This document shows, piece by piece, positions 53,032-63,787 of a stretch of DNA of 64,000 bases (position 1 is its first letter; each line of letters begins with the position of its first letter). The stretch is taken from contig NZ_BANU01000006.1 in assembly GCF_000333035.1 (NCBI RefSeq), forward strand, positions 62,001 to 126,000. The letters run 5' to 3'. The stretch is from Gordonia sihwensis NBRC 108236. Lineage in GTDB: Bacteria > Actinomycetota > Actinomycetes > Mycobacteriales > Mycobacteriaceae. The notes below the pieces were generated by a model. The model saw only the letters and a list, made by a program, of their open reading frames with translations, was not told the origin of the DNA and made no database searches. The position numbers and the translations under genes were made by a program.

Positions 53032-54777
53032 TTACAGCCCCAGGTCGGCGGCGAACTCCGCGGCCTCGAGACGGTGACGGACCGTGGTGAGGAACCGGCC
53101 GGCGTCCGCACCGTCGATGAGCCGGTGGTCGTAGGTCAGCGGTAGGTAGGCCATCGACCGTGCGGCGATCGACTCGGTGCCGTCGTCGCCGGTGAGAACC
53201 ACGGGGCGCTTGACGATCGCGCCGGTGCCGAGCATGGCCGCCTGCGGCGGGACCAGGATCGGGGTGTCGAACAGAGCGCCCTGGCTGCCGATGTTCGTGA
53301 TCGTGAACGTGCCGCCGGCCAGCTCGTCGGGCTTGAGCCCGCCGGAACGGGCCCGTGCGGCGATGTCGGCGATCGCGCGAGCGAGGCCGGCCAGCGAGAG
53401 GTCGTCGGCGTTGTGGATCACCGGCGACAGGAGGCCCTGCTCGGTGTCGACGGCGATGCCCAGATGCACGTCGGCGTGGTACGTGATCTCCTTGGCCTCT
53501 TCGTTGATCGAGGCGTTGACGTTCGGATGCACCTTCAGTGCCTCGACGACGGCCTTGGCGAAGAACGGCAGGAAGGTCAGGTTGACGCCCTCGGCTGCCT
53601 TGAACGAGGACTTCGCCGCGGTGCGCAGTGCCGCGATGCGGGTCATGTCGACCTCGTGGACCTGCGTGAGCTGCGCGCTGGTCTGCAGCGACTCGCGCGT
53701 CTTGGCCGCGGTGATCTGCCGGATGCGGTTGATCTTCTGCGTCGTTCCGCGCAGTGCAGCCAATTCGGGGCTCGCCGCGGCGGGTGCGGCGGCCGGTGTC
53801 GGCGCCGACGGTGTTGCGGCCGGAGCCGCGGCGGGGGCGGCAGGCGCCTTCTTGGCCTCGGCCGCGGCCAGCACGTCCTGCTTGCGGATGCGTCCGCCGA
53901 CGCCGGTGCCCTTGACGGTCGCCAGGTCGATTCCGTTCTCCGCGGCCAGCTTCCGCACGAGCGGCGTCACGTACGGAGTGGACTGCAGATCTCCGTCGGC
54001 GGCAGCGGGAGTCGGAGCGGGTGCGGTGGCCGCGGGTGCGGGTTCAGGTGCCGGAGCGGCGGGCTCGGGCGTCGGGGGAGCGGCCGGCGCGGGAGCCGCA
54101 GCCGCGGGAGCGGGAGCCGGAGCCGCGGGGGCCGCCGATGCGGCACTCGGGTCGCCGATGACGGCCAGCTTGCCGCCGACCTCGACGATCTCGTCGGTGT
54201 CGGCGACGATCTCGAGAAGCACACCAGCCGTCGGCGACGGGATCTCGGTGTCGACCTTGTCGGTGGACACCTCGACCAGCGGTTCGTCGACCGCGACCGT
54301 GTCGCCGACCTGCTTGAGCCAGTTGGTCACCGTGCCCTCGGTGACGCTCTCGCCCAGTTCGGGCATGAGGACGTCGACGCCGGATGCCGAGGCCGCGGGA
54401 GTCGACGCGGCCGGCGCCTCGGTCGCGGGGCTCTCGGCGGCCGGAGCGGAGGCAGCGGGTGCGGCGGGCTCGGGTTCGGGTTCCGGCTCGGGAGCGGCGG
54501 CGGGTTCGGGCGCGGCCGCGTCATCGGACGCCGACTCGCCGGCCTCTCCGATCAGCGCCAGCTGTCCGCCCACCTCGACGACGTCGTCCTCAGCGGCGAC
54601 GATCTTGACCAGCACACCCGCGACGGGCGACGGGATCTCGGTGTCGACCTTGTCGGTGGAGACTTCGAGCAGGGGCTCGTCGACCGCTACGGTGTCGCCT
54701 TCCTGCTTCAGCCATTGGGTGACGGTTCCCTCGGTGACGCTCTCGCCCAGTGCGGGCATCTCGACAGAGAAGGCCAT
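53032..54777 (-). CDS. dlaT: dihydrolipoamide acyltransferase (E2) with two lipoyl domains
   Basis: The E2 core of pyruvate dehydrogenase (M. tuberculosis DlaT; often labelled sucB). Two lipoyl domains with near-identical cores carry the lipoylated lysines Lys43 and Lys174, both in [13 protein letters not shown]. Long Ala/Pro/Glu linkers follow each, then a peripheral-subunit-binding domain ([36 protein letters not shown]), another Ala/Pro linker and the acyltransferase domain with His551-x3-Asp555-Gly (DHRLIDG). Length 581 aa. It partners AceE, and LipA/LipB in its own operon modify it. The ATG at 54777 starts the lipoyl domain directly; the seven-codon upstream extension is not needed. Confidence 0.94.
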   Translation of the reverse strand: MAFSVEMPALGESVTEGTVTQWLKQEGDTVAVDEPLLEVSTDKVDTEIPSPVAGVLVKIVAAEDDVVEVGGQLALIGEAGESASDDAAAPEPAAAPEPEPEPEPAAPAASAPAAESPATEAPAASTPAASASGVDVLMPELGESVTEGTVTNWLKQVGDTVAVDEPLVEVSTDKVDTEIPSPTAGVLLEIVADTDEIVEVGGKLAVIGDPSAASAAPAAPAPAPAAAAPAPAAPPTPEPAAPAPEPAPAATAPAPTPAAADGDLQSTPYVTPLVRKLAAENGIDLATVKGTGVGGRIRKQDVLAAAEAKKAPAAPAAAPAATPSAPTPAAAPAAASPELAALRGTTQKINRIRQITAAKTRESLQTSAQLTQVHEVDMTRIAALRTAAKSSFKAAEGVNLTFLPFFAKAVVEALKVHPNVNASINEEAKEITYHADVHLGIAVDTEQGLLSPVIHNADDLSLAGLARAIADIAARARSGGLKPDELAGGTFTITNIGSQGALFDTPILVPPQAAMLGTGAIVKRPVVLTGDDGTESIAARSMAYLPLTYDHRLIDGADAGRFLTTVRHRLEAAEFAADLGL

Positions 54778-54967
54778 TTGCGTGTGACTCCCTAACAATT
54801 TCGTGAACTGTGCTGTTCGGTCGATCGGTCGATGCGGGTCGGCGCGCTCCAGCGGCGTGTGCAGGTTCGCGTGATGTCGGCCGGATGGGTCGACGCCCGT
54901 GACTCAGCCTACTCCCAAACGATCTCGGCTCCGCGTGAGTCCGCTGAACGCCGGAGTGCGGTGCGCG

Positions 54968-56491
54968 TCACTGTCCGCCGGCGATGTCCTCGATGACCGC
55001 GATGATGGTCCGGACGGGTACGCCGGTGCCGCCCTTACCGGTGTAGCCCCACGGGCCACCGGTGTTGAACGCCGGGCCGGCGACGTCGATATGCGCCCAG
55101 TCGAGCCCCTCGGCGACGAACTCCCGCAGGAACATCGCGGCCGACAGCATGCCTCCCCAGCGGTGGTTGGTGACGTTGGCGAGATCGGCGATCCGTGAAT
55201 TCAGGTCGCTGCGGAGTTCCGCAGGCATCGGCATCGGCCAGCCGTGCTCGCCGACCGACTGGGAGATGGCGGCGACGCGGTCCCGGAAGTCGTCCGTGCC
55301 GAGCACACCGGGAGTCCGGGTGCCCAGCGCCACCATCTGTGCGCCGGTCAGGGTGGCCGTGTCGATGAGGAAGTCCGGCTCGTCCTCGCAGGCGCGGACG
55401 ATGGCGTCCGCCAGGATCAGCCGGCCCTCCGCGTCGGTGTTGAGGACCTCGACCGTGGTGCCGCCGTACTGGGTGAGGACGTCGCCGGGACGCTGCGCGG
55501 TCGACGAGGGCATGTTCTCGGCCATCGGCACCGTCGCGATGACCGTGACCGGCACGTCCAGGCGTGCAGCGGCGATCGTGGAGGCGATGACCGCCGCCGC
55601 ACCGCCCATGTCCGAGGTCATGTGGTCCATCCCGGCGGCGGGTTTGATGGAGATGCCGCCGGTGTCGAAGGTGATGCCCTTGCCGACGAGCGCGACGGTG
55701 CGCTCGGCGCCCTTGGCCTCGTGGGTCAGGCGCACCAGGCGGGGCTTGCGCGAGGATCCCTGTCCCACGCCGACGATGCCGCCGTAGCCGGCCTTGGCCA
55801 GTTCCACGTCGTCGAGGATCTCCACCCGGAGGCCGGCCTTGCTGCCGAGGATGCGCGCGCGCTCGGCGAACTCGGCGGGGTAGAGGACGTTCGGCGGGGT
55901 GTTGACGAAGTCGCGGGCGATCGCGACGGAATCGGCGACGATCAGCGCGTGGTCGAGTTCGACCTTGGCCTGCTTGCTCTTCGCGGGTACCGCGAGTGAC
56001 ACGGCGGAGGGCGGCTGCTCGGAGGGGCGTGACTTCTCGCTGCGCAGTTCGTCGAAGCGATACGCGCCCAGGTACGAACCCTCCGCCGCCGCACCGAGGT
56101 CGGCGGCCGAGAGGGTGCTCACGACGCGGTCGAATCCGTCCAGTGCGCGTACGGCGTTCCCTGCGGCCTGTCGGATGGTCTCCGGATCGTCCACCTCTGT
56201 TCCCAGCCCGACCGCGACCACCACGCCGACCGGCAGCGATTGCGGTGCCGGGATCCGCGTGATCTCGCCGACCGACCCCTTGGCGCCCAGAGCCGACAGC
56301 GCCGCGCTGATCTGGTCGGCGGGCTCGTCGTCGAGGAAGTCCTCGACGAGCAGCAGTGTCGGCTCCTCGGTGCCGCCGTCGCCGGAACCGGCGACGAGGC
56401 CGACGACGAGCACGTCGTCGTCGGAGGAAAGGGCAGTGGTCAGGTCGATGCGGGGACCGCGGACACGGTCGGAGAAGTGGTTGGCGCTCAC
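54968..56491 (-). CDS. pepB: leucyl aminopeptidase (M17)
   Basis: A cytosolic two-metal aminopeptidase of family M17. The signature [13 protein letters not shown] is present, with [30 protein letters not shown] supplying Lys/Asp metal-site residues. The less conserved N-terminal domain covers about residues 1-180. The start is uncertain: GTG at 56491 is used (507 aa, near the 515 aa of Rv2213); GTG 56509 and an ATG at 56578 are also in frame. The last would overlap the divergent gcvT start codon. Confidence 0.92.
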   Translation of the reverse strand: MSANHFSDRVRGPRIDLTTALSSDDDVLVVGLVAGSGDGGTEEPTLLLVEDFLDDEPADQISAALSALGAKGSVGEITRIPAPQSLPVGVVVAVGLGTEVDDPETIRQAAGNAVRALDGFDRVVSTLSAADLGAAAEGSYLGAYRFDELRSEKSRPSEQPPSAVSLAVPAKSKQAKVELDHALIVADSVAIARDFVNTPPNVLYPAEFAERARILGSKAGLRVEILDDVELAKAGYGGIVGVGQGSSRKPRLVRLTHEAKGAERTVALVGKGITFDTGGISIKPAAGMDHMTSDMGGAAAVIASTIAAARLDVPVTVIATVPMAENMPSSTAQRPGDVLTQYGGTTVEVLNTDAEGRLILADAIVRACEDEPDFLIDTATLTGAQMVALGTRTPGVLGTDDFRDRVAAISQSVGEHGWPMPMPAELRSDLNSRIADLANVTNHRWGGMLSAAMFLREFVAEGLDWAHIDVAGPAFNTGGPWGYTGKGGTGVPVRTIIAVIEDIAGGQ

Positions 56492-56576
56492 GCCTTTCAA
56501 CTCTGCCACACCGGCACCGCCGAGCGGCTGAACCTCGGGTGGGAACCGCCCGGGTCGGGGCGATACCGTTAGCGCC

Positions 56577-57686
56577 ATGACTGAACTGCTCGCAGGCCCG
56601 ATCGCCGATCGTCACACCGCCCTGGGCGCCTCCTTCGCCGAGTTCGGCGGATGGAACATGCCCGTCTCGTATGCAGGCACCGTCGCCGAGCACAACGCCG
56701 TCCGCAGCACCGTCGGCATCTTCGACGTCAGTCACCTCGGCAAGGCGCTCGTGGCGGGCCCGGGAGCCGCCGGATTCGTGAACACGACCCTGACCAACGA
56801 TCTCGGCAAGATCGAGCCCGGGAAGGCCCAGTACACACTGTGCTGCAACGAGCGCGGCGGCGTGATCGACGATCTGATCGCCTACCTGGCCGGCGACGAC
56901 GAGGTGTTCCTGGTGCCGAATGCAGCCAATACGGCAGCCGTCGTGGAGGCACTGCGAGCGGTCGCCCCCGAAGGGATCGAGATCACCGATCAGCATCGCG
57001 ACTACGCGGTCTTCGCAGTCCAGGGCCCGCAGTCGGCCGACGTGCTCGCCGCGCTCGACCTGCCGACCGACATGGAGTACATGGCCTACCGAGACGCTCG
57101 GATCGTGCTGGGCGGAGCCGAACTGGAGATCCGGGTGTGCCGGTCGGGCTACACCGGCGAGCACGGGTACGAGGTGCTGCCCCGGTGGGACGACGCGGGT
57201 GCGGTCTTCGACGCTCTGCTCGCCGAGGTGACTGCGCGCGGCGGTCAGCCCGCGGGGCTCGGTGCGCGTGACACGCTCCGCACCGAGATGGGGTACGCGC
57301 TGCACGGACACGAACTGACCGTCGACATCACCCCGGTGCAGGCGCGGTCGTCGTGGGCCGTCGGCTGGGACAAGCCGTCGTTCTTCGGCCGCGAGGCGCT
57401 GGTGGCCGAACGCGCCGCGGGCCCGGCCCGACGCCTGTACGGGCTGAAGGCCACCGGCCGCGGGGTGCCGCGCGCGGACTGCACGGTGCATGTCGAGGCC
57501 GGCGGTGAGCAGATCGGTGTGTGCACGTCGGGCACGTTCTCTCCGACCCTCAAGCAGGGCATCGCCCTGGCGTTCATCGACACCGCCTCCGGCGTCAAGA
57601 AGGGCGATGAAGTGGTGGTCGATGTCCGCGGGCGGGCCCTGACCTGCGAGGTCGTTCTGCCGCCGTTCGTGGAGAGTCACGTCTGA
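56577..57686 (+). CDS. gcvT: glycine cleavage system T protein (aminomethyltransferase)
   Basis: GcvT takes the aminomethyl group from the lipoylated H protein and forms methylene-tetrahydrofolate and ammonia. The 369-aa sequence shows [22 protein letters not shown], the folate-binding region with the catalytic Asp ([29 protein letters not shown]) and [33 protein letters not shown] box lies 7 bases before the ATG, so the mRNA is probably leaderless. It diverges from pepB, and the gap is short. gcvH and gcvP are not in the window. Confidence 0.94.
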   Translation: MTELLAGPIADRHTALGASFAEFGGWNMPVSYAGTVAEHNAVRSTVGIFDVSHLGKALVAGPGAAGFVNTTLTNDLGKIEPGKAQYTLCCNERGGVIDDLIAYLAGDDEVFLVPNAANTAAVVEALRAVAPEGIEITDQHRDYAVFAVQGPQSADVLAALDLPTDMEYMAYRDARIVLGGAELEIRVCRSGYTGEHGYEVLPRWDDAGAVFDALLAEVTARGGQPAGLGARDTLRTEMGYALHGHELTVDITPVQARSSWAVGWDKPSFFGREALVAERAAGPARRLYGLKATGRGVPRADCTVHVEAGGEQIGVCTSGTFSPTLKQGIALAFIDTASGVKKGDEVVVDVRGRALTCEVVLPPFVESHV

Positions 57687-57744
57687 CCGGCGCATCCCGC
57701 CGGTGCCGGGAAACTCCCTTGCGGGTCGGCGGTACCATGACCGC

Positions 57745-58851
57745 ATGACCTTGGAGTTCACCCGCACCGAGCATCCGCATCCGGTGTCGGAGAATCGACG
57801 CGCCGAGATCCTCGCCGCGCCGGGCTTCGGCAACTACTTCACCGACAACATGGTGACCGTAGACTTCGACCGCGATCGTGGATGGCACGGCGCACGGGTG
57901 ACCCCGTACGGGCCGCTCGCTCTGGACCCGGCTGCGATGGTCCTGCACTACGCGCAGGAGATCTTCGAGGGGCTGAAGGCGTACCGCCAGCCCGACGGCT
58001 CCATCGCCGCCTTCCGGCCGGAGGCCAATGCCGAACGGTTCAACCGGTCGGCACGGCGCCTCGCGATGCCGGAGCTGCCGGTGGAGGACTTCGTCGGATC
58101 GCTGCGGGCGTTGCTGGCCGCCGACCACGCGTGGGTTCCCGGCGCGGGCGGCGAGGAGTCCCTCTATCTGCGCCCGTTCATGATCGCGACCGAGGCGAGC
58201 CTCGGCGTCCGGCCGGCCGACAAGTACAGCTACTCGCTGATCGCATCGCCCGCCGGCGCTTACTTCAAGGGCGGCGTGAAGCCGGTCAGCGTCTATCTGT
58301 GCACCGAGTACGTGCGGGCCTCCCCGGGAGGTACCGGTGATGCGAAGTTCGGCGGCAACTACGCCGCGTCGCTGCTGGCGCAGGCGCAGGCCGCCGACAA
58401 GGGGTGCGACCAGGTGGTGTGGCTCGACGCCATCGAGCACCGCTTCATCGAGGAGATGGGCGGCATGAACCTGTTCTTCGTCTTCGGCTCGGGGTCGGAC
58501 GCACAGCTGGTGACGCCGGAGCTCAGCGGCTCGCTGCTTCCGGGCATCACCCGCGACTCACTGCTCACCCTCGCCGCCGACGCGGGTTACAAGGTGGACG
58601 AGCGCCGCATCTCGACCGAGGAACTGCGCGAGGGGGTCAAGAACGGCGACATCACCGAGGTCTTCGCCTGCGGTACCGCTGCCGTGATCACTCCCGTCGG
58701 TCGGGTTCAGAGCGACACCGACGACTACCTGATCGGCGACGGCACCACGGGAGAGGTGACGCAGGCTCTCCGTGACACCCTCACCGGTCTGCAGCGCGGC
58801 ACCTTCGCCGACACACACGGCTGGATGACCACGCTCTACCCGGCTCCGTGA
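57745..58851 (+). CDS. ilvE: branched-chain amino acid aminotransferase
   Basis: A 368-aa fold-type IV PLP enzyme for the last step of Val, Leu and Ile synthesis. The PLP lysine is Lys201 in [37 protein letters not shown] and [10 protein letters not shown] are characteristic. TACCAT followed by 6 bases precedes the ATG at 57745, another leaderless arrangement, which rules out the longer frame from 57703. It follows gcvT by 58 bases with its own promoter. Confidence 0.95.
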   Translation: MTLEFTRTEHPHPVSENRRAEILAAPGFGNYFTDNMVTVDFDRDRGWHGARVTPYGPLALDPAAMVLHYAQEIFEGLKAYRQPDGSIAAFRPEANAERFNRSARRLAMPELPVEDFVGSLRALLAADHAWVPGAGGEESLYLRPFMIATEASLGVRPADKYSYSLIASPAGAYFKGGVKPVSVYLCTEYVRASPGGTGDAKFGGNYAASLLAQAQAADKGCDQVVWLDAIEHRFIEEMGGMNLFFVFGSGSDAQLVTPELSGSLLPGITRDSLLTLAADAGYKVDERRISTEELREGVKNGDITEVFACGTAAVITPVGRVQSDTDDYLIGDGTTGEVTQALRDTLTGLQRGTFADTHGWMTTLYPAP

Positions 58852-58880
58852 ACCGGCCGCTCCGGCCCTGAATGAGCGCT

Positions 58881-58927
58881 CATGCCGCAGCCGCAGCCGC
58901 ACCCGTCCGGGGTCCGGCTGCGGCATG
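58881..58927. terminator. bidirectional hairpin between ilvE and cobS
   Basis: Thirteen-bp perfect arms (CATGCCGCAGCCG and complement) with a 21-base loop, in the 93-base convergent gap. No T-run. Confidence 0.65.
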
Positions 58928-58944
58928 ATCCGTTTCGGCGACCT

Positions 58945-59727
58945 CTACAGGAGCAGGCCGACGGCTGTCAGCACGGTCGCCACTTCGATCGTCGCGCCGA
59001 TGACATCGCCGGTCAGCCCGCCGGCGCGACGGGCGCAATGCCCGGTGAAGGCCCAGGCGAACGCCCAGACGACGGCCACGGTCGCCGCCGCACGGACCGC
59101 ATCCGCCGCGTGGAAGGTACCCGTGTTCCAGCCTCCCGCGGCCACCGCGACCGCGAGCAGAAGCACCGCCCACACCGCGATGGACGCGCGTTGAGTTCCG
59201 GCGACCAGCGCCCCGAACCCGTCGGTGTTCGCGGCGCTCAGACCGGCCCGGCACGCGACGGTCGCGGTGGTCCTTCCGGCGACCACCGCCAGCGCCAACG
59301 ACCACCATCGTGAGTCGGCGGTCAGGGCGCCGAACGCCAGGGACTGGCCCAACAGCACCAGAACGAGCGTGGCCGCACCGAACGGCCCCACGTCGCCGCT
59401 GCGCATCACCGCCCGCACGCGATCCGGATCTCCGTAGCAGCCGAGACCGTCGGCCGTGTCGGCGAGACCGTCCAAGTGCATGCCGCGGGTAGTCGCCGCC
59501 AGCACCGCTACCACGGTGACGCCGGCCAGCGCGCTGGGGAGATCGGTGTGCGACAGCCCGAAGGCGACGGCGGCGGCGAGCAGTCCGAGCACCGCTCCGA
59601 CGACGGGTACCGCGGCGATCACGGTCGCGCCCCGGGCGCGGTCGAATTCGCCGCGGGGCTGCGGGAGCGGGAGTACCGTCAGCCAGCTGAAGGCGTCGTG
59701 CACGCCGCGGAGGCCACGGGCGATCAT
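58945..59727 (-). CDS. cobS: adenosylcobinamide-GDP ribazoletransferase
   Basis: CobS joins adenosylcobinamide-GDP with alpha-ribazole (phosphate) to complete the cobalamin nucleotide loop. It is a 260-aa integral membrane enzyme with at least five hydrophobic helices (for example VVGAVLGLLAAAVAFGL and AVWAVLLLAVAVAAGG). The conserved GMHLDGLADTADGLGCYGDPDR contains the Mg-binding acidic residues. The gene follows the cobU-cobT fusion by 10 bases on the same strand, so the two products are made together. FSWLTVLPLP at the N-terminus is also typical. Confidence 0.93.
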   Translation of the reverse strand: MIARGLRGVHDAFSWLTVLPLPQPRGEFDRARGATVIAAVPVVGAVLGLLAAAVAFGLSHTDLPSALAGVTVVAVLAATTRGMHLDGLADTADGLGCYGDPDRVRAVMRSGDVGPFGAATLVLVLLGQSLAFGALTADSRWWSLALAVVAGRTTATVACRAGLSAANTDGFGALVAGTQRASIAVWAVLLLAVAVAAGGWNTGTFHAADAVRAAATVAVVWAFAWAFTGHCARRAGGLTGDVIGATIEVATVLTAVGLLL

Positions 59728-59737
59728 CCCGGTGTGC

Positions 59738-61447
59738 CTATTCTCCGCCGCTGACGCCGGCCTCGTCGAAGGTCGCCATGTCGGTCAGAATGTCGATCGA
59801 CGACGCGACCAGCGGGAGCGCCGACACGGCACCGGTGCCCTCGCCCAACCGCATCGACAGGTCGAGGATCGCGGTCAGCCCGAGTGAATCGAGTGCGAAC
59901 GCGTGCGCCGGTTCGGTGGACCGGTGACCGGCCTGCCACCACGAGGCGGCACCCGGCGCCAACTGCTGCGCGACCAGGGCGGCCGAGGTCGTGATCAGCC
60001 CGTCCAGGAGCGCCGGAGTCTTCCGGACGGCCGCCTGGGCGAGGAATCCCGCCATCGCCGCGATGTCGGCGCCCGCCACCGCGGCGAGCAGCGCGAGCGG
60101 CTCGTTACGGTGCCGCCGTGCATGACGCATGCCGTCGCGGATGGCCGCTGTCTTGCGGATCCAGGTGGCGTCGTCGATCCCGGTGCCCCGTCCCACCACG
60201 ACCACCGGCTCGCGATCGGTGAGAGTCCCGACCAGCACGGCCGCCGGGGTGGTGTTGCCGATGCCCATGTCGCCGGCGATGAGCAGGTCGGCGCCGGCGT
60301 CGACGAGTTGGTCGGCGACGGCCCGTCCGGCGGCGACCGCCCGTCGGGCTTCGGCGATGGTCAGCGAACTGCCGGTTCGCAGATCGCCGCTTCCCGCGCG
60401 CACCTTGTACCGGGAGACGTGCGGGTCGGTATCGGCTCGCACCGCCATGTCGAGGACCTGCACCGTGGCTCCGGCGCGGCGCGCCAGCACGTTGATCGCG
60501 GCGCCGCCGGTCGCGATGTTCGCGACCATCTGCGCCGTCACCTCGGGCGGATAGGCGGAGACGCCGTCGGCGGCCACGGCGTGATCGCCCGCGAACACCA
60601 CCACTGCGGGCGACTGCAGGGTCCGCGGCGGGCAGACGCCCTGGCACGACGACATCCAGACGCCGAGCTCTTCGAGTCTGCCGAGGGATCGCGCCGGTTT
60701 GGTCAGCCGCAACTGTCGTGCCCGGGCCTGCTCGGCGACGTCGTGATCGGGGAGTTCGACGATCGGGAAGATCTCGGCGTCGGTGCCGTCGATCTGGGCC
60801 GGTTCGGAGACGGTCGCCCGCCGGGGCGCCGGCGCGTCGGCGGGCCGGGCGGGCTCTTCCGCGGGGACGGGTGAGGACGGTGCCGTGGACGCGGAAACCG
60901 GTACCGGGGCCGCGGGCACGGCGCCGGTACCGGCGGGCAGGTCCAGTGCACGTCCGGCGACGACGAGAGTGACCGTCTCGCAGACAGCCGCCACCGCCGC
61001 ATTCAGGCGGCCCAGTTCGTCCGCGAAGCGCCGTCCAGACGGCGTCGGCGAGACGAGCGAGAGCCCCACTTCCGGGCTCACCAGCACCAGATCGCCGGAG
61101 TAGCCGGCGATGGCGGCGCACAGGTCCTCGATCTGCGCGGATACGTCGGCGGCCTCGTCCTCCCAGGCTCCGGCCTCGTCGAGCAGTGCGGTGAGCCAGT
61201 TGCCGAGGTCGTCGACGAGTGTCGGCTCATCGGGAAAGTCGCGCAGGAGCGACGCGAGATCGCACGATTCGACGGTGCGATAGCGGTCGCCGCGACGTTC
61301 GCGGTGGGCATCGATCCGCGCGCGCCAGGCCCGGTCGCCGTCGGCGGAACCGGTCGCGACGTAGCGGACCGCGGGTGCGTCGGCGAGGAGATGCTCGGCG
61401 TGCGCCGATTTGCCCGAGCGGATGCCGCCGAGGATCAGCGTGCGCAC
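59738..61447 (-). CDS. cobUT: fused CobU-CobT: cobinamide kinase/guanylyltransferase and DMB phosphoribosyltransferase
   Basis: A 569-aa fusion of two late cobalamin enzymes. Residues 1-175 are CobU: the Walker A GGIRSGKS (8-15), [25 protein letters not shown] and [33 protein letters not shown]. An Ala/Pro-rich linker spans about 175-220. Residues about 225-565 are Cob[35 protein letters not shown] and the catalytic Glu536 in MRLGEGTGA. In M. tuberculosis these are separate genes (cobU elsewhere, cobT here). GTG start, 4 bases after the DUF3043 stop. Confidence 0.92.
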   Translation of the reverse strand: MRTLILGGIRSGKSAHAEHLLADAPAVRYVATGSADGDRAWRARIDAHRERRGDRYRTVESCDLASLLRDFPDEPTLVDDLGNWLTALLDEAGAWEDEAADVSAQIEDLCAAIAGYSGDLVLVSPEVGLSLVSPTPSGRRFADELGRLNAAVAAVCETVTLVVAGRALDLPAGTGAVPAAPVPVSASTAPSSPVPAEEPARPADAPAPRRATVSEPAQIDGTDAEIFPIVELPDHDVAEQARARQLRLTKPARSLGRLEELGVWMSSCQGVCPPRTLQSPAVVVFAGDHAVAADGVSAYPPEVTAQMVANIATGGAAINVLARRAGATVQVLDMAVRADTDPHVSRYKVRAGSGDLRTGSSLTIAEARRAVAAGRAVADQLVDAGADLLIAGDMGIGNTTPAAVLVGTLTDREPVVVVGRGTGIDDATWIRKTAAIRDGMRHARRHRNEPLALLAAVAGADIAAMAGFLAQAAVRKTPALLDGLITTSAALVAQQLAPGAASWWQAGHRSTEPAHAFALDSLGLTAILDLSMRLGEGTGAVSALPLVASSIDILTDMATFDEAGVSGGE

Positions 61448-61451
61448 GCGA

Positions 61452-62117
61452 TCAGACCTTGTCGCCCGGCTTGACCTGCGGGCGCGGCGCGCGCATCATC
61501 CGCAGCTGCATGGCACGGGTGAAGCAGTACCACCCGAGCCGGAATCCGGTGTCGGTGGTGTCCGGGTAGCGCTCACGCACCCGTTTGTTGACCATCCGGC
61601 CGAGGTACAGCGAATCGATGATCACCAGCAGGACGAAGGCCAGCAGCACCAGGTTCCCGATGACCGCGAGGTTCGGCAGCATCAGAACCACCAGCAGGAA
61701 GATCGCGAAGGGCAGGAACAGTCCGGCGAAGTTGCGTCGCGAGTCGACGATGTCACGCGCCATCTTCCGGACCGGCCCCTGATCGCGGGCCATCATGAAC
61801 TTCTCGTCGCCGGACATCATCTTCTCGCGCTGCTCGAGGCGGACGCGGCGGCGTTCGGCGGCCACCTCCTTGCGCTCCACCTTGGTCATCGACGCCCGCA
61901 GTGCCTTCTTCCGGGCCCGCGCTTCAGCGCGGGTGGTCGGGGGCGGCGCGACGGGACCGCGGCGGCGTTCGGCTTCGCGGCGCTTCGGCGTGGGGCGGCC
62001 CTTGCCGGGCGTCGTCGAACCAGAGGTCGGCCTCGCGTCGTCGGCCGGCACGTCGGTGGTCTCCTCCGACTCGGCGGCTGAGCTCTTGGCGGCGTCGGAT
62101 TTCCAGGGCAACTTCAC
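61452..62117 (-). CDS. DUF3043 membrane protein
   Basis: A 221-aa protein of the actinobacterial DUF3043 family (Rv2206). The first 130 residues are highly charged ([35 protein letters not shown]...), including [19 protein letters not shown]. Two membrane helices follow ([37 protein letters not shown]), then a basic cytoplasmic tail. Function unknown. The GTG at 62117 (VKLPWKSD) fits the family start. It heads the cobUT-cobS transcript and diverges from glycerate kinase. Confidence 0.86.
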   Translation of the reverse strand: MKLPWKSDAAKSSAAESEETTDVPADDARPTSGSTTPGKGRPTPKRREAERRRGPVAPPPTTRAEARARKKALRASMTKVERKEVAAERRRVRLEQREKMMSGDEKFMMARDQGPVRKMARDIVDSRRNFAGLFLPFAIFLLVVLMLPNLAVIGNLVLLAFVLLVIIDSLYLGRMVNKRVRERYPDTTDTGFRLGWYCFTRAMQLRMMRAPRPQVKPGDKV

Positions 62118-62186
62118 GACTACGAGACTATTCGATGCGGCGGCGACGGCGGGCATCGGGCAAGCGCCTCCCGGCTACTCTGACCG

Positions 62187-63281
62187 GTGATGGACACGAC
62201 GGCGATGCGGGTGGTGATCGCCCCCGACGAGTTCGGCGGGACGCTGACGGCGGCGCAGGCCGCGTCCGCGATCGCCGAGGGCTGGGCCCGCGCGCGGCCG
62301 GGTGATGTGCTCGAGCAGCTGCCGCAGTCCGACGGCGGTCCCGGATTCGTCGACGTGCTCGCGGCTGCCGGCGTCGGGCGGCGTCTCGGCGTCTCGGCGT
62401 CCGGACCGCTCGGAGGTGCGGTGGCCGCCGAGGTGCTGCTCGACGGCCGCACGGCGTTCGTGGAGTCGGCTCAGGCATGCGGACTGCATCTGATCGGCTC
62501 GCCCGGTCCGGAGACGGCCTGGTGTGCGGGGACGGCCGGGGTCGGTGACCTGCTGCGGGCTGCGGTGGAGGCCGGTGCGACCCGGATCGTGGTCGGACTC
62601 GGCGGAAGTGGAACCACCGACGGAGGCCGCGGCGCCTGTACGGCACTCGGCGGACTGACCGCCGCGCACCACCTCCTGCGGGAGACGGAACTCGTGGCGG
62701 CCACCGATGTGACCAACCCGCTGCTCGGTCCGTCCGGGGCGGCCGCTGTCTTCGCTCCGCAGAAGGGCGCCGACCCCGAGACGGTCGCGCGGTTGGAGTC
62801 GCGACTGCAGCGGTGGGCGGACGAGTTGGAGGACCTCCGCGTCCGCACCGACGACGGTCAGCGGCTCCGTGACGCCACCGGTGCGGGTGCCGCGGGCGGG
62901 CTCGGTGCCTTTCTCCTGGCACTCGGTGCGACCCGAGAGGCGGGCGCCGACGTGGTGGCGGGTGTCACCGGTCGTGCGCGGCGCATCGGCGTCGCCGATC
63001 TCGTGCTGACCGGGGAGGGCCGCTTCGACGAGCAGACTCCCTTCGGCAAGGTGGTGGCCTCCGTCGCAGCCGACGCACGGCGTGCCGGAGTGCCTGCGGT
63101 GGTTCTGGCCGGGCAGGTGCGCGGCAGGCCCCGCGTCGACGGCGTCACCGTCGCGTATTCGATGGCCGACTGGGCCGGCTCGTCCGCGCGCGCACTCGCC
63201 GACCCGGCGCCGATCCTGGCCGGACTCGCGCAGACGGTCGCGGCCGGATTCGCCGGGACGGTCGAGCGGACCGGAATCTGA
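62187..63281 (+). CDS. glycerate kinase (type I, GarK-like)
   Basis: A 364-aa kinase that phosphorylates glycerate, probably to 2-phosphoglycerate. Family segments: VVIAPDEFGGTLTAAQAA, QLPQSDGGPGFVDVL, IVVGLGGSGTTDGGRGACTALGG, TDVTNPLLGPSGAAAVFAPQKGA and VLTGEGRFDEQT. TACTCT followed by 6 bases precedes a GTG at 62187, with an ATG next to it at 62190, so a leaderless start at 62187 is likely; an ATG at 62205 is possible too. It occupies the Rv2205c place. Confidence 0.9.
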   Translation: MMDTTAMRVVIAPDEFGGTLTAAQAASAIAEGWARARPGDVLEQLPQSDGGPGFVDVLAAAGVGRRLGVSASGPLGGAVAAEVLLDGRTAFVESAQACGLHLIGSPGPETAWCAGTAGVGDLLRAAVEAGATRIVVGLGGSGTTDGGRGACTALGGLTAAHHLLRETELVAATDVTNPLLGPSGAAAVFAPQKGADPETVARLESRLQRWADELEDLRVRTDDGQRLRDATGAGAAGGLGAFLLALGATREAGADVVAGVTGRARRIGVADLVLTGEGRFDEQTPFGKVVASVAADARRAGVPAVVLAGQVRGRPRVDGVTVAYSMADWAGSSARALADPAPILAGLAQTVAAGFAGTVERTGI

Positions 63282-63439
63282 CTCGGCCGAAACCCGGGCG
63301 CGGGATGCGGGAATAGCGGGTCGGCGAGTACCGTTGATGCTGTTGGCCGTGTCTGCCGGGCCGCTGTACCGGTAACTGAGCCACCGACAACGTATCCGGC
63401 CGTCGAGATTCTTCGCGGTCGGCGACATGAGGAGCGCCC

Positions 63440-63787
63440 ATGACCGTTCAGAACGAAACCGCAACCGGTGTCCTGCTGACCGACGCCGCCGCCTCCAAGG
63501 CGAAGGCACTGCTGGACCAGGAAGGACGCGACGACCTGGCCCTGCGCATCGCGGTGCAGCCCGGTGGCTGCGCCGGTCTGCGCTACCAGCTGTTCTTCGA
63601 CGACCGCAGCCTGGACGGCGACGTGGTCTCGGACTTCGGCGGCGTGAAGCTGGCCGTCGACCGGATGAGCGCACCCTACGTGCAGGGTGCCACCATCGAC
63701 TTCGTCGACAGCATCGAGAAGCAGGGCTTCACCATCGACAACCCGAATGCGACCGGCAGCTGCGCCTGCGGCGATTCGTTCAACTGA
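63440..63787 (+). CDS. A-type Fe-S cluster carrier (ErpA/IscA family)
   Basis: A 115-aa HesB/IscA-family protein that carries Fe-S clusters to apoproteins. The three ligand cysteines are Cys44 (QPGGCAGLRYQ), Cys108 and Cys110 (GSCACGDSF). LTDAAASKAKALLDQE and the length are typical. LipA and other Fe-S proteins are possible clients. The ATG has GAGGAG 7 bases upstream. It is a single gene between glycerate kinase and the adenosine-kinase-like gene (Rv2204c place). Confidence 0.93.
   Translation: MTVQNETATGVLLTDAAASKAKALLDQEGRDDLALRIAVQPGGCAGLRYQLFFDDRSLDGDVVSDFGGVKLAVDRMSAPYVQGATIDFVDSIEKQGFTIDNPNATGSCACGDSFN

Noticed and set aside
54000-54540. Apparent tandem repeat in the DNA
   Set aside because: The repetition is explained by GCC/GCG/CCG codons of the DlaT Ala/Pro linkers and the duplicated lipoyl domain, not by a mobile or satellite repeat.
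53177-54787. 536-codon plus-strand frame rich in Ser/Ala/Gly
   Set aside because: Complement of the Ala/Pro-rich linkers of dlaT; the repetitiveness comes from those linkers.
55035-57833. 932-codon minus-strand frame across pepB and gcvT
   Set aside because: It is out of frame with pepB and antisense to gcvT and contains no recognisable domain.
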